In this document: piece after piece, positions 38,622-51,163 of the stretch
How positions within the stretch are numbered: the stretch's first letter is position 1
Layout: the number at the start of each line of letters is the position of its first letter
Assembly: GCA_037074505.1 (NCBI GenBank)
Contig: CM073482.1
Coordinates: 49,979,501 to 50,043,500, forward strand
DNA: 64,000 nucleotides
Direction of reading: 5' to 3'
DNA from: Albizia julibrissin
Taxonomy: Eukaryota > Streptophyta > Magnoliopsida > Fabales > Fabaceae
Program-made: the position numbers and the translations under genes
Notes under the pieces: model-generated
Database searches by the model: none
Seen by the model: the letters and a program-made list of their open reading frames with translations, nothing else
Told to the model about the DNA's origin: nothing

Positions 38622-38636
38622 TTTTCCCGGCTTTTT

Positions 38637-38812
38637 AAACCTGCATTTGGCTCTTGTTGGAGAAACGGACGAGTCACTTAACAAGGTAAAAGAATTCACG
38701 AGACATGGGTCAACGGTTGTGTGCCGTGAGGTAATTAGGTTCAAGCAGATCTTAGCGTATATTACAAAATACTTTTAAGTAAATAGCATAAATTGATTTA
38801 TTATCATGAAAT

Positions 38813-38863
<51 letters not shown>

Positions 38864-39689
38864 TTCATACCAAGACAAACTTTTCACAACATTTTTCAAT
38901 ATATATATAGTGAAAGATAAACAAATCCTGGCTAGAAATTGGAAAATTTATGTTTTTTAAAACAAACTACAAAAATTAAAATATTTTTTTTGCAATTTAT
39001 TCTATTTTAATAAAAATTATGTGTTTTTTAGCAAACCAAATTAACTTAGCAACAAAATCAAACAACTTTGTGTAACTTATATTTTTTTAAGAAAAAAATT
39101 CTTGAAAATATTGTAAATATAAATAAATATACACATAATACCAAAGAAAAAAAGACTAATATAAAGAAGCTAGAAGGTACAAAATCCCACATAGATGCTC
39201 ACAATTTCAAAATTTCTATAAAATTTGAGTTTCCAATCAGCCAACCCTTGCTAAGGGCCAACCACCGTTTGTGTCTGAGTTTTGTCTACCAGCGACTAGC
39301 CAGCCATCAAAGCTCCAACACTGACATGAATAATTTGTTGGCAAAGTGGTGGGGGTGAAATCTGATCCCCAACCACTTGTTTTCCAAAACATTGGTGGAC
39401 ATTGAGCCACCAACACATTTCAATATATATAACGTAAAAAATGTGTAACTCTTTATCCTTAACTCAAGCCTATTTTCAACTTTTATTAAGACATTTCGTA
39501 CTTCATTATGTATTATCAATTTTCGTTTATCAAGTAACTAATCCACACCTTCATATCATTCATTCACATGTTTTTGTTAAAGCATTCTCTACATATCGTT
39601 TGGTATTACCAACTTTTTTTTTACAAAGTAAGAAATCCACATTTTCATCTTATTTACAAATTTTGCATAAACATTAGTGAAAAGATTAT
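38637..39689. other. Intergenic, no gene seen
   Basis: AT-rich, with the (AT)22 tract at 38816-38859. Short open frames have no recognised domain. Confidence 0.6.
38816..38859. repeat. (AT)n microsatellite, 44 bp
   Basis: An uninterrupted AT tract. Confidence 0.98.
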
Positions 39690-41267
39690 TATGCACAGCG
39701 CCTAAAATATTTGAGGTGGCCAATACAAATTTGAGAAGAGTTAGACAAGTGAAAGGGAAAAGTGGAAAATATATGATGTAATGGTCCATATTAGGGAGAC
39801 TCTTTTTCATGTATGTATGTGATTATTGGTTTAGGATGGTCCACACTGCTGGACCGAATTACACATTACATGCCTTGTTCTACTTCTCTTCCATCTATTA
39901 TTATTGTTGACCCATTCCCCCTGAAAAAAAAAAACAGTCAAAAATACAGAGAGCAAGATAGAGATTTTATGTTGACCCCAACCAGAAAAAAGATAAGTGG
40001 CTTCCATATTTTACCCGTTATGTTATGTGGGAGATTTTAGACCTTTCATATTTGACCCAAATTCCAAACAAACCAAAAAAGTGCCCCCCAGCCGCCTCTC
40101 CATATCGAAAATACTTTAAATGAGTTAGGTTAAAGAAGTTGCTAATAGGTATGTAAGTTTTCTTATAAGTAAGAAGTCGGGATTTGATCTCACTTGTAAT
40201 TTCGATTATTAATATTTACCTACTTAGATTCAAAAAAAGACCAAAGAAGTTCTACAGATATAGGGGGAGTGAATACTATTTTCACACAAATTTAATCATA
40301 AATTACGGTCAAAGTACCAATTTGAATCCATAAAGTCTTGGGATCTAGCTGTAAGGAACAAATAAATAACAACAAAAGAAGTTACAGTGTTGCAAACGAT
40401 GTCGCACACTAGTGTACAATAAGAATTGTGCGAACTCTTCACCAACAAAAAAAAAAAAAATGCGAAATTTGTTATTTTGATTTTAAAACACGTGCAAATT
40501 GCAAACATGAACTGTCTCATCATGGTGGTTTCTTTACAGAACAGGCATAGGGATCCATATTCGAAATGGAAAGTGTGTGTATGTAAACATAACACAACAA
40601 GAAAAGATATTTAAATATGTATGTATGTTTTGGAATATATTTTAATGTTGTACTCATAATTTTCTAAGTTTGGCAACTTTTCTTTCCCCCTAGAAAAGGA
40701 TGGACCACACATTATAACACAGCCGTAGCTTCTTAAAGCTTGTTTGTATAAGTTTTTTAAAATTTTATAAGTATTTTTTATGTAAATTAAAATAAAATTC
40801 TTCTCATATATTTATTTTATATACCGTAAATTAAAATTAAAAAATTATTTTTAAAAACTTCAATTAACGAGCATTAAGTCTCCGGTCATATGGGTTGAAA
40901 AAAAAGAGGTTTAAAGTTTTTGGGTCGTCGTGTATTGAGCCACGAGGATCTATGTTATTCATTAAAGAATTGAACCCATTATATGATTCTATGTTTAGTG
41001 GGTACAAAATGGTTTTGGTTGATGACACTTTTATGTTGGGCTACATCTATGGATATGGCCCTTCACTGCTTCATCATTGAATAGAATGAACTTCCATTAA
41101 TAAACTCAAAATAATTTACAAGATTTGTAACCAAAAAAATAATTTACAAGATTGTAGAAACAAGATATAAGAACTTGAACTTAAGTCCTCACCCAACCCT
41201 AAAGTTCATTTTCCTACCCTCAACTCAACACAACATTTCACTCCTCACGATTCGGATCCAATATGAG

Positions 41268-42126
41268 TGATAAGTAAAATATTTGCATATTTATTTTTCC
41301 TTATATGATGATTTTATGGAATTTTCATGCATCTTGTAGTTGTATATTTATGTTTTAGACTTTAATAATTAATTTTTATGCAATGTTTATGATGTCTTTA
41401 ATTTATTTTGGTTTTATTTTTAATTTTATCATGAGCTAAATTTTCTTTTTCCTAAGGTGATGACGTAGCTTACTAATGATGGATTGAATCTTCACTTATT
41501 AAATTTAGTTCTAATTTTTCCTTCATAATTGAGTTTTAATTATTGTTCTTAATGCTTTCAATTGACTGTCCATCTTTTGGATGATTTTAATATGCATGTT
41601 GAGACCGGAAGGAGATACATGTGTGTGGATCCTATAATTAAAACCATAATTTACATATGAAATAGGAATATATTCATATGGGTTGTGTAGTCTTAATGAG
41701 TTCTATAAATCTTAATGCATGATTAATTGCTTAAATTCATATAGGAATATATTGGGTTAACAATTAATTATAGAATTACTTGACCTTAGAAGAGGCTAGT
41801 AATTAAATTAGGGAAACTTAACTATCAATTATGTGGAATAAATTGGACTAGAATATATAAGTGATTCAATCCGAAATTTGTTAAGTGAAATCTAATCCCT
41901 ATGGTATTTTTCTCATATTTGTCTTCATATCACTTGTATTCATATTTTATCAGTTTTATCTTGCAATCTCAATCACAACTAATCGACCGACTAAATAGTA
42001 CTAAGATTACCAATTTTGGTACTTAGTGATCAATCGTCGTGGTAACGATACTCTACTCACTTCTATTTTACTTATTTTCGACAGTGTACACTTGCAATTT
42101 TTAATACATCATATACACTCGTAAGA
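41268..42126. mobile_element. LTR-like insertion, 859 bp (probable solo LTR)
   Basis: The duplicate copy near 59103 joins GGATCCAATA directly to the sequence that here resumes at about 42127, so this block is an insertion. A 5-bp direct repeat ATGAG lies at both borders (41263-41267 and 42127-42131). The left end starts TGATAAG, as in some Ty3/gypsy (Tat/Athila-type) LTRs. The right border reads GTAAGA instead of the expected ..CA, which weakens the LTR call. No coding is seen. Confidence 0.6.
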
Positions 42127-43097
42127 ATGAGCAACAACACCATGGAGGTTTCACTCAAATTTCCTTTATAGTTTTTACTTTTCTAGAGTTGCATTGGATC
42201 ATTGACACTACTATAAAAGAGTTATTTAGTGGCGTACCTCTTATGACATTTCTTTAAAGAAGTGTCATGAATAATTGTTTTTTTTAAAAAAAAATTAGAA
42301 GCTATGACGCTTCCTATTATAAATGTCATAGTTTAGTATTAGGTTTGTGTAACACTTTCTTAAACAAGTGACATACAAAACTTTTATTTTTTTTAAAAAA
42401 ATAAAATGCCATCTATGACGATTTGTAACAAAGCGCCATAGGTGATATTAGTGGACTTGGAAGGGAAGCGTCATCCAAAGGTATATTAGATACCTTGGAA
42501 GGCGTTTCTATGGAGAAGCATCTTCCAAGGCTATATGCTTCCAAGTTTTTATATTTTTTCTTAATTTTAGTAACATTATGTGAGATCTATCAGTGAACCC
42601 GATGTTTGAGTAAATAAATTTATTGCTTGAATTTTAGAAATATAATATTTGAAAAATGAATGAAATATAATTAAGAATTTACATGGAAAAAAATAATTGA
42701 AAATTTACATGAAAAATCTAATTAAAACAAGATAACTGGAGTTGAATTATATTTTTTTAAGGTACCAAATTATTTCTTATTAAAAATTAGATACAAAATT
42801 TAGCAGCAGTAAATAATTACTAACATTGATTTGAGTTGAATAAAAACACTTTTTTCATGAAAATTAGGATTTATCATGTGATTATATAAGAAGAAATTTA
42901 CTGAAAATATGACTTAAATTTTAAGGACTTAATTTCAAGTCTAGATTTTGACAAACAATTAATTTCTCACTTAAAGATTTTAGAGTTCTATTATTTTGGA
43001 AGATAATTTAAATTAGTAAGATGAAACAAAAAATTAATTAATAGGACTCGATAATTTAATTAACTAATTAAAATGATAATTAAAATGCAGTGTCCTT

Positions 43098-43275
43098 AGT
43101 AGGGAATCCAAGGCCACACAGTAGCCTTGGCACCGCTAAGGCCAATGCATGTGGCCTTGGCAGATGGCTACTAAGGCCTAGCCTGCGCCTTAGCAAGCTA
43201 TGTCAACCAAGAGGTAGGCTAGGCAAGAGCTTAGACAGCACTTGCAAAGCAAGCGCCGTCCAAGGACAAGGCATT
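43098..43275. repeat. GC-rich palindromic island, CACTA element 2
   Basis: Multiple CCAAGGCC, GGCCTTGG and CTAAGGCC units lie close together. It is the counterpart of the island at 15640-15840 in element 1 and sits at the same distance class from the 5' terminus. Confidence 0.75.
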
Positions 43276-44295
43276 TGGTCGACGCTTTCTTTAAAAGCAC
43301 CAACTAAAGCCTTTTTTATTATTTTTTTTAAAAAGTGTTTTTTCCTGTATATTCGGTGGTTTGTTTTTTTTTTAAAATCGCAAGTGGCCTTATATGGCTC
43401 TTGCAAAGCAAGCGCAATACAAGGCATTATAAATTCATTTGGAGGGTGCAAGAAAGCCATTTTTTCATCTTCTCCCGCACCCTCCATCTCCTTATTTCAC
43501 AGAGCTCTCATTTGTTCCCTTCGATTAATCCATCACCTTTCCTTATCGATTGTCCCCATTCTATTTGACTGCGACAAGTAGAAACTTCCTTGGTCCCCCA
43601 CTTTTTGTTTATTATTGTCTCCTCCTAGTGCACATTTCTTCAACATTTGGTTGCCACTTCTGTTGCAGTATAAAGCTTCCTCTCCCACGTGTTTTTTTTC
43701 TACTTGTGTCGCCTCCTACAGAAGCATCCTTGCACGTAAGTGATTTTTCTTTTTCCCAACATTTGGTCCACGTTTTCTTCTTTTTTTAAGTTAAAATTTG
43801 TGTTGAATCTTATATGTGTGCTTATTATTATTATTTTTTTACAGGTATTTATTTGAAGTTTCAACTCTGTGTACTTAAATTTCCTATTGTAAGTTTTTTA
43901 ATTTTTGAGCTTACAAATATAATAATACTAGTTTAATCCTTCATAGAAGTAACATGTATGACTCAAGTTTGAGCAACTTAAATGATGGAGTTCTTGTGAA
44001 TGATATTTAATAACATGTTGGAGTTCTTGATGAAATAATCAAATGATTTGAAGAAACAATAAAAAAAGGTAAGATATGAGCGTAAGAGGAGGGAAAAGGA
44101 AAAGGGAAGGAAAATGAAATCCTTCTAGTGACTTAGTTATTTGCATATACCTCTATACAGTGCCGTAAAATATAAAATTGAAGTAAAATGAAATCATTCT
44201 AGTGATTCACTCATATCTTACCTTTTTTTCAAATAATTATAGAAATCTTAATTCATGTACTACTATAGAGAATGCTCCAGACTATACATAGCTCC

Positions 44296-44532
44296 ACATA
44301 ATTTGATGGATATGAATTTATAATTATTTTTTTGTTTCCTTGCTTTATATTTTTGGCACATTATAATTATTGGTTTTGTCAAATATATTGACAAGACAAA
44401 GGAAGATGGTGGCTACATAATTTGATGGATGTAAATTTATAATTATTTGTTTGTTTCCTTGCTTTATTTTTTTGGCACATTATAATTATTGATTTTGTCA
44501 TATATATTGACAAGACAAAGGAAGATGGTGGC
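44296..44532. repeat. 119-bp tandem duplication inside CACTA element 2
   Basis: Two nearly identical units begin ACATAATTTGATGGAT at 44296 and 44415. Each ends with a GAAGATGGTGGC block. Element 1 has one copy (about 14510-14640, minus strand), so the duplication arose in element 2 after the copies separated. Confidence 0.85.
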
Positions 44533-47466
44533 AAAAAAAGAAATTAAAAAATGGGTGAATTCAACACACTACTACAAAAAAGGACAATTGTGGTGCTTTT
44601 TTTTTTAAACCTTTGTTTTTTTAGTTGTTACAAGTTTGAATTGTTTGGATCTAATTTAATTTTGGTTAAACTATACTTTTAATCCTTTAAGTTTACATCA
44701 AGTATACTTTTATTCTCTTAACTTTATAAAATATATTTTTTGTTTTATAATTCTGACACTGTTAATGTTACTAATGGATAACGCTAACACAATAAACTAT
44801 GAAATGTAGTATTGGCAAATATGATTTATTTTGTTTTGAGTTGTGAACTTTTTTTTATGATGCTGCTGGATTAATTGGTTGATTATTTGTGACTTAAATA
44901 TAGTGTTTAATATTTAGAAAACTTCAAATTTTAGGATGTTATGTTGCCAATTTTTTTTAAAATAAATAACAAAAGATAAAAGTAATTAGTAACTTAATAG
45001 GAAAGCAACTAACCACTTATAAAAATATGTTTAAGGTATAGATGGATCAAAAATGGATGTCATATGATCGATACTCAAGGGAATATATAGACGAGGTGAA
45101 AGAGTTTATTAGATTTGCAAGAGAGCATACAAATGATCCTAAAAAAAATATTGTGTCCTTGCTTATCTTGTTGTTATGGAAAGCAGATTAGTCCACTTAA
45201 TTTGCTAGATCATTTAGTGTCTCATTGAATTGATCAATCATATACATAATGGACAAGGCACGGTGAGAATGGATGATGCACGTAGTGATCGGGTGCATAC
45301 CACGATCGGTGCTTCAAATGAGTTTGACCCAAGCATGTATGATGAGGATTATGGTCTTCAAGAAATGCTAAATGTGTTCGAAGGGGTGCTTCATAACTGT
45401 CCTCAAGAATTTGTGAAGTTGAAAGGTGATGCAGAGAAACTATTATATGATGATAGTCTAAATACACAAGATTGATAGCAGCGTTGAAATTGCAAAACTT
45501 TAAAGTGTGCTATGGATTGAGTGATTCGGGTTTCACCATACTATTTTAACTTGTGCAAGATATGTTCCCAGAAGAAAATGTACTTCCTACCAAGACATAC
45601 AAGGCAAAGTGAATACTTTGCTCTATAACCGGCATGGGTTATGAAAAGATATATGCACGCTATAACGATTTCATATTATTTCGTAATCAGTATGCAACGT
45701 TAGAGAAGTGTCCTAAATACAATGCATCCGATATGGGAAGAAGAAAGGAAAAAATTTTGTCAAAGGCCGTATGGTATTTTCCCATTATTCCGATATTCAA
45801 GCGACTGTACAGTAATACAGAGACTGCTAAGTTGTTGACGTGTCATGCAAATGAAAGGATTGAAGATACGAACCTTAGGCACCCTGCAGATGCCCTTTAA
45901 TGGAAAAAAGTTGATCATGACCACCCTAACTTCACAAATGAAGCAAGGAACCTACGCCTTACACTTTCAACTGATAAAATCAATCCCCACGGGGTTCAGA
46001 GTAGTACACACAGTACGTAGCTGGTGATATTGATGATTTATAACCTTCCTCCAAACTTGATCATGAAACGTAAGTTTATGATGCTATCCATGTTAGTTTC
46101 TGGGTCAAGGAAACCTGAGAATGATATAGATGTATACTTGGCTCCTTTAATTAATGACTTGAAGCTACTTTGGGAAGAAGATGTCAATATGTATGATGGG
46201 CATAAGGAATAAAGTTTCACTTTGAAAGTTATTTTGTTTGGCATAATAAATGATTTTTCTGCTTATGGTAATTTGTTCGGATACAGCGTTAAATGATATT
46301 GTATGTGCCTCATATGTGAAGATGACACTCATTCAGTGCGACTAAATCACTATAAGAAAAATGTGTACATGGGACATCAAAGATTCTTACCATTGAAACA
46401 TCATTGGAGGAAGTGGAAAAAAGGCTTTCAATGGTGAGTCAAAAGAAGGCAGCCCGCCGAAAATGTTGACCGATACTTAGGTATTTGAGAAGGTCAAACA
46501 CTTAGATAACAATTTCGAAAAGCCTTTTGCAAAACAAATCAGGACAAAAGGTTGAAAGTAGAAGTCCTTTTTCTTTGAACTTTTATATTAGAAGTCTTTA
46601 TATGTGAGATATTTTCTTGATGTGATGCACATAAAAAAAATATTTGTGATAGTCTAATTGGCACGTTGCTTAATATGAAAGGTAAAAGCAAGGACAATGT
46701 TAATGCGAGGTTGGATTTGGTTAAATTGGGTATCAAAGAAGAGTTGGCACCGGTTAAGCAGGGGCATTGTACTTATCTACCTCCAGTGGCTTACACTTTG
46801 TCGAGAAAAGAGAAAAAGTTATTTTGTGAGTTTTTTTGAAGGAATCAAAGTTTCAGAGGATTATTCTTCAAATATAAAGAACATTGTATCAGTGAAAGAG
46901 TTAAAGCTAAAGAACCTTAAATCTCATGATTGTTATGTGTTTATGCAGAATTTTATACTCGTTGGTATACTGTTAATCTTACCTAAAAAAGTAAGGAATA
47001 CCATCACTAAACTTTGCATGTTCTTCAAGTTGATTTACAGTTAAGTGGTTGATTCAACAAAGTTATAAGATTTGCAAATGTTGATTGTTTATACTCTGTG
47101 TGGACTTGAAATATATTTTCTATCTTCATTTTTTGATATTATAGTCCATCTAATCGTACATTAGGTGAAAAAGGTTCAATTGTGCAGTTCAATGTACCTA
47201 AGATGGATATACCCGAATGAACGATTTATGAAAATTTTAAAAGGGTATGTGAAAAATAGATATTGATCAAATGGTTATATAGCCAAGTGTTACATGGTTA
47301 AAGAAGCTAGTGACTTTTGTGTTGATTTTTTATTAAATGTTGACCCTGTAGGGATCCCGAAGTCTTGTCACGGTGGGCGAAGATCAGGAAAAGGAATAAG
47401 TGGGAAGGATGTAATCAGGATATCAATAACTGAATGGGAGCAAGCTCACTTGTATATGCTACATAA

Positions 47467-50294
47467 TGTAATATCCTGAATTTTGAGATTAGATGCTTTA
47501 GGATAAGCCTGAATCAATGGGACTGCTAAGCCCCGGTTTAGCAAGTATCCCAGTAAGGTACAATTATATTCCCAAAAATTCCTTTACACCTTTGGTGGCA
47601 TTAAGAGAAATAAAATGGTGAATTAAAGAGCATATTAAATGATAAAATAAGGCAATTAGAGGTTATACACAACATAGTTATTTGGTACACAAGTGAAGGA
47701 TGTTATCGGTAAGTTTCTCTGTAAGGCAATTATATTGTGTGACATTTTTAAAAATGTAAATGATATCCAAAAATTTTGAAAATTTCTATAATGAAATTGG
47801 ACATAATATTTTTTAATTTAATAGGTCATATGGAATTTTTGGATTTGTACACAAGGAGATATAAATTTTTGAAGTTAGCCAAGTGAAACTGCAAATTTTC
47901 TATGGCAGCATCCAAAAATGAAAATTTTAGAAATGATGAGCTTCCAATTGACTAAATTTTATATTTTTTCCTAATACCATACTTAATAAGGGTCAAATAT
48001 CCCTTATAAACATCCCAATTAGATATCTATGCAATTAGATATGAATTTTCAAAGTTTGACAAAAAATCTACCAATTTTTCTGTATATGTGAAAATGCAAG
48101 GGCAAAATGGTCCTTTTGACCACATAAAATAAATTCAGCTAATTTTCCTTAATGATTAAGGAAAAGGGCATATTTGAATGAAGGATGAGATGGAAGAGAT
48201 TTTTATTAAAAGAGGACAAGTGGAAGAAGATGGAAAACTTGCAAAATAATCACACGATAAATTGTGAATAAAATAATAATTAAATGAGAAAGAGCAAGAA
48301 ATTTCTAGAGTAATCTTCTTGACTCTATAAAAGGGCCATTTTGCACGGCCATGAAGGGAAAGAAAAGAGAGAAAATAGTTTAGAGAAGGAGGAAAGCAAG
48401 AGGAGAAGGAGGAGTTCCAAGAGTAAGGCCTATGTAAGTAGGTAGAAATCTCTACTTGTTCTTGTATTTTGGTTCATGGATTCCTTTCTCAACCTCCTTA
48501 CCATCTTGAAATAGCTACCAGACAAGTAGAAGTTCAAGGAAGAAGAGAAGAAAGGTTGGTCAAGGAAAGAAGAAGAAGAAAAGATAAGGTAAGTTGCGAA
48601 AACCTTGAAATTCTTGCTAGAAACTGAGTTGTAACTGCTGTCTGGCTGAATATTTGGTTGTTTGTGATATTTTATGTAACTTGGGATATCTAATTTCTAA
48701 AGGGAGATGCTGCCCAAATTTCCATTGATTATGAAAATTTATTGTTTAGGTGGTTAAACAAGTGATCACAAATGGAAAGGAAAGTGTTTTAAGGGTTAAA
48801 ACATGAAACTTCAATTCTTCCAATTTGATCTAGACTGTTGTGACATGTTTTCAAATAATCAAACCTAGTTCAAACCTTATAAAATTTTACAAGATAAAAG
48901 TAGAAATCATGGGATTTAATTTAATAAGTATTATAAGCTGTTTGGACTGATGGACTGAAAGATATGATTTTTTTTAAAATGTGGCCATGATTCTGCAATG
49001 AATTATGTGGCAGACTTGTTTGGTGAATTTTCTGTAGTTATGTCTTGTACTTTGTGATATTTGTTTCCTAAACGAGGACTAAAAAAGGTTTACATAGGAA
49101 CTAGAACCACCAAATTTAGAATTTTCTAGATTTAGTTATGAATTTTCAAAGTTGACTGAAAAATTTGGAAATTTCTAGAAAACCAGCGAAAATGACAATT
49201 TTGCCCTTAAAACCCTAATTAGTGGCTGTTAAGGGTAATCTGGTCATTTAAGTGTGAATTTTTCCAAAATAAGATCAAAAATGGATTCTACACACAAAAT
49301 TATGTAAGGCTAGCTGGGGCATGATTTTGGAAAAGTACAGTTATACCATGAATAAGGGAAATTTGATCAGGATTCCTTAGGGGCATTTTGGTAATTTTAT
49401 ACCTTGAGTAAAGATAACCAACTTAAGAGTTTAAAATAAGATATAAATGAGTAATAACTCATTTTCAACTACTTTAAAATTTTAGGGTTTGATAATTGCC
49501 CGAGCTAGACAAAGAGTTAAGAGCCGATAGTGGCTAGACTTTGGAAAGGAGCCCATGTAGTAACTATATCTCTCATATTCAATGTGAATGTTAATATGCA
49601 ATGTTTTCCATGATTTTTTCAATGTACTGCTTGTGGTGTTGATGCTCTCTAGGTATGGGTAATGAGTTAAACCACCTCATGAAATCTTTGGGGTACCTAT
49701 GGCCAGGTGAACCCAGTTGAGTGGCTTGATATGTACGGACAAGTATAGACCTGCTCCAAGTTATGATGATTACGGACAGGTATAGGCCTACTCTGAGTTG
49801 TTTTTGTGATCAAATTATGAGATGATATTGTGCAGATTAGAAACAGATGATCATTTTAATCCGGATAAAATCATCATTTGATTCCTGAACATTGGCTGAC
49901 ATGTGCTTGACATTTTGATTGTTGCATCATGATAAATGGTGCATTGCGTGTTTATGTCCACATTTTATATGATTGATTGCTAGTTACTACTGAGATTCGT
50001 TCGAATCTCGTTCCTTTCTTGAAAACAAAATTTATCCAGCTAGATATAACAATTTCAAAGGCAAAGAGAAGGTCAACTACAAGAATTAAAGATGAGTAGT
50101 TTATGGGCTTAATCCAGCGCTGACCATGGTGTATTCTATTTGAGTTTTTGGTTTGTAATATGTAAAATTTGACAACTTTTCAAACTCGTGTTGTAATCAA
50201 GGATCATATATCAATATATTTGTATAAATTCTGCTTGTCTGATTGAACTATGCAACAATGCTATATGAAATGTCTAAATTCTGTGGGTTTGACA
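47467..50294. mobile_element. Solo long terminal repeat, 2.83 kb, Del/Tekay-like
   Basis: It starts TGTAATATCC and ends TTTGACA, so has the TG..CA borders of an LTR. A perfect 5-bp target duplication CATAA flanks it (47462-47466 and 50295-50299). No second copy of its ends, no polymerase coding and no primer site occur inside, so I read it as a single LTR left by recombination. The great length and the start resemble LTRs of Del/Tekay chromoviruses (Ty3/gypsy); that assignment is from memory. A TATAAAAG promoter-like box lies near 48336. A short tandem duplication is present at 49733-49800. Confidence 0.8.
49733..49800. repeat. Imperfect tandem repeat within the solo LTR
   Basis: Two ~30-base units beginning TACGGACA and containing GTATAG.CCT.CTC..AGTT lie back to back with a short spacer. 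Confidence 0.7.
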
Positions 50295-51163
50295 CATAAC
50301 ATTGATGAGGTTGAACAGTATGTTGAAGAACATAAGGATGCTCTTTGATTGGTATATGGTGATATGAATGAAAATTTGATAACAAAATAACACAACCGAC
50401 ATTTTCTGAGTTGGTTAAAAATGCGTATTAATGATGAGGTGGAGAGGAATCTTGATTCAGTATCTGAAAACTTGATATGACTATCGAATGGACTGAGCTT
50501 AAATGTATTGTCTTACAATGGTTATGCAATCAACAGTTACACACAAGAACATGATACAAGGAGCACGATGCAGAATAGTTAGGTAACACTTGTTGCTGAT
50601 TCTTGGCATAAAGCCAGTGTTAAAGAATATATTACACCCTATCTATGCACTAATATCATATTTTGGTATCATTGAACGAATATGGGAGTTAGATTACACT
50701 ATGTTGAGGGTCCCTATCTTCAGATGTAAGTGGTAAACAACAACAGTAGTGGATTGCGAACAGATGAGTTAGGGTTTGTTCAAGTGGACCTTTCTAAAGT
50801 TTGGTATAAAGATGATCCTTTCATTTTAGCATCATATGCCAAAAAAGTATTTTTCATTTCTGATCCTGCTAAGAAGAATTAGTCAATTGTACTTCCATCG
50901 AACAAGAATCATCAAGAACAAGTTGATGCTGAAAGTCATGAATATTTGAATATTTTTTAGGATGATCTTTTTTTTTATATGTTTGTGGTCAAAATATATT
51001 GATATAGATGAAGATGAACCCTTATACATGAGACATGATCATGAAGAGGGGACTTGATTTTTAAATCAAACAAGAAAGAGGAAAAGATGATAATAAGTGC
51101 CTTGATTGTCATTATTGTCACTGTGCGCTGATGTTTTGTTTGGCTTATTTAACTTGTAGGAAG

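Larger units (their letters stand above)
45042..50990 (+). pseudogene. TNP2-like CACTA transposase, decayed and split by an LTR (element 2)
   Basis: The N-terminal transposase-associated domain starts at ATG 45042 and loses frame in an A-run near 45140. The Transposase_21 core follows (about 45290-46620; FKRLYSN, NDIDVYLAPLINDLKLLW), with Pro-Glu where element 1 has Pro-Gly. DUF4218 lies at about 46680-47260. A conserved block reaches 47466, where a solo LTR interrupts. The reading resumes at 50300 and carries DUF4216-like sequence (about 50515-50960; DPFILASYAKKVFFI). There are many stops and frame changes, more than in element 1. Together the two copies show the full domain order of the ancestral protein; neither is functional. 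Confidence 0.88.

Noticed and set aside
40895..41080. Similar short open frames in copies A and B (also 58523-58723)
   Set aside because: The similarity comes from the segmental duplication. The frames do not start or end alike and show no sign of preserved coding.
43090..43581. 163-residue open frame near the start of CACTA element 2
   Set aside because: It covers the GC-rich palindromic island and 5' leader of the element and has no transposase or other recognisable domain.
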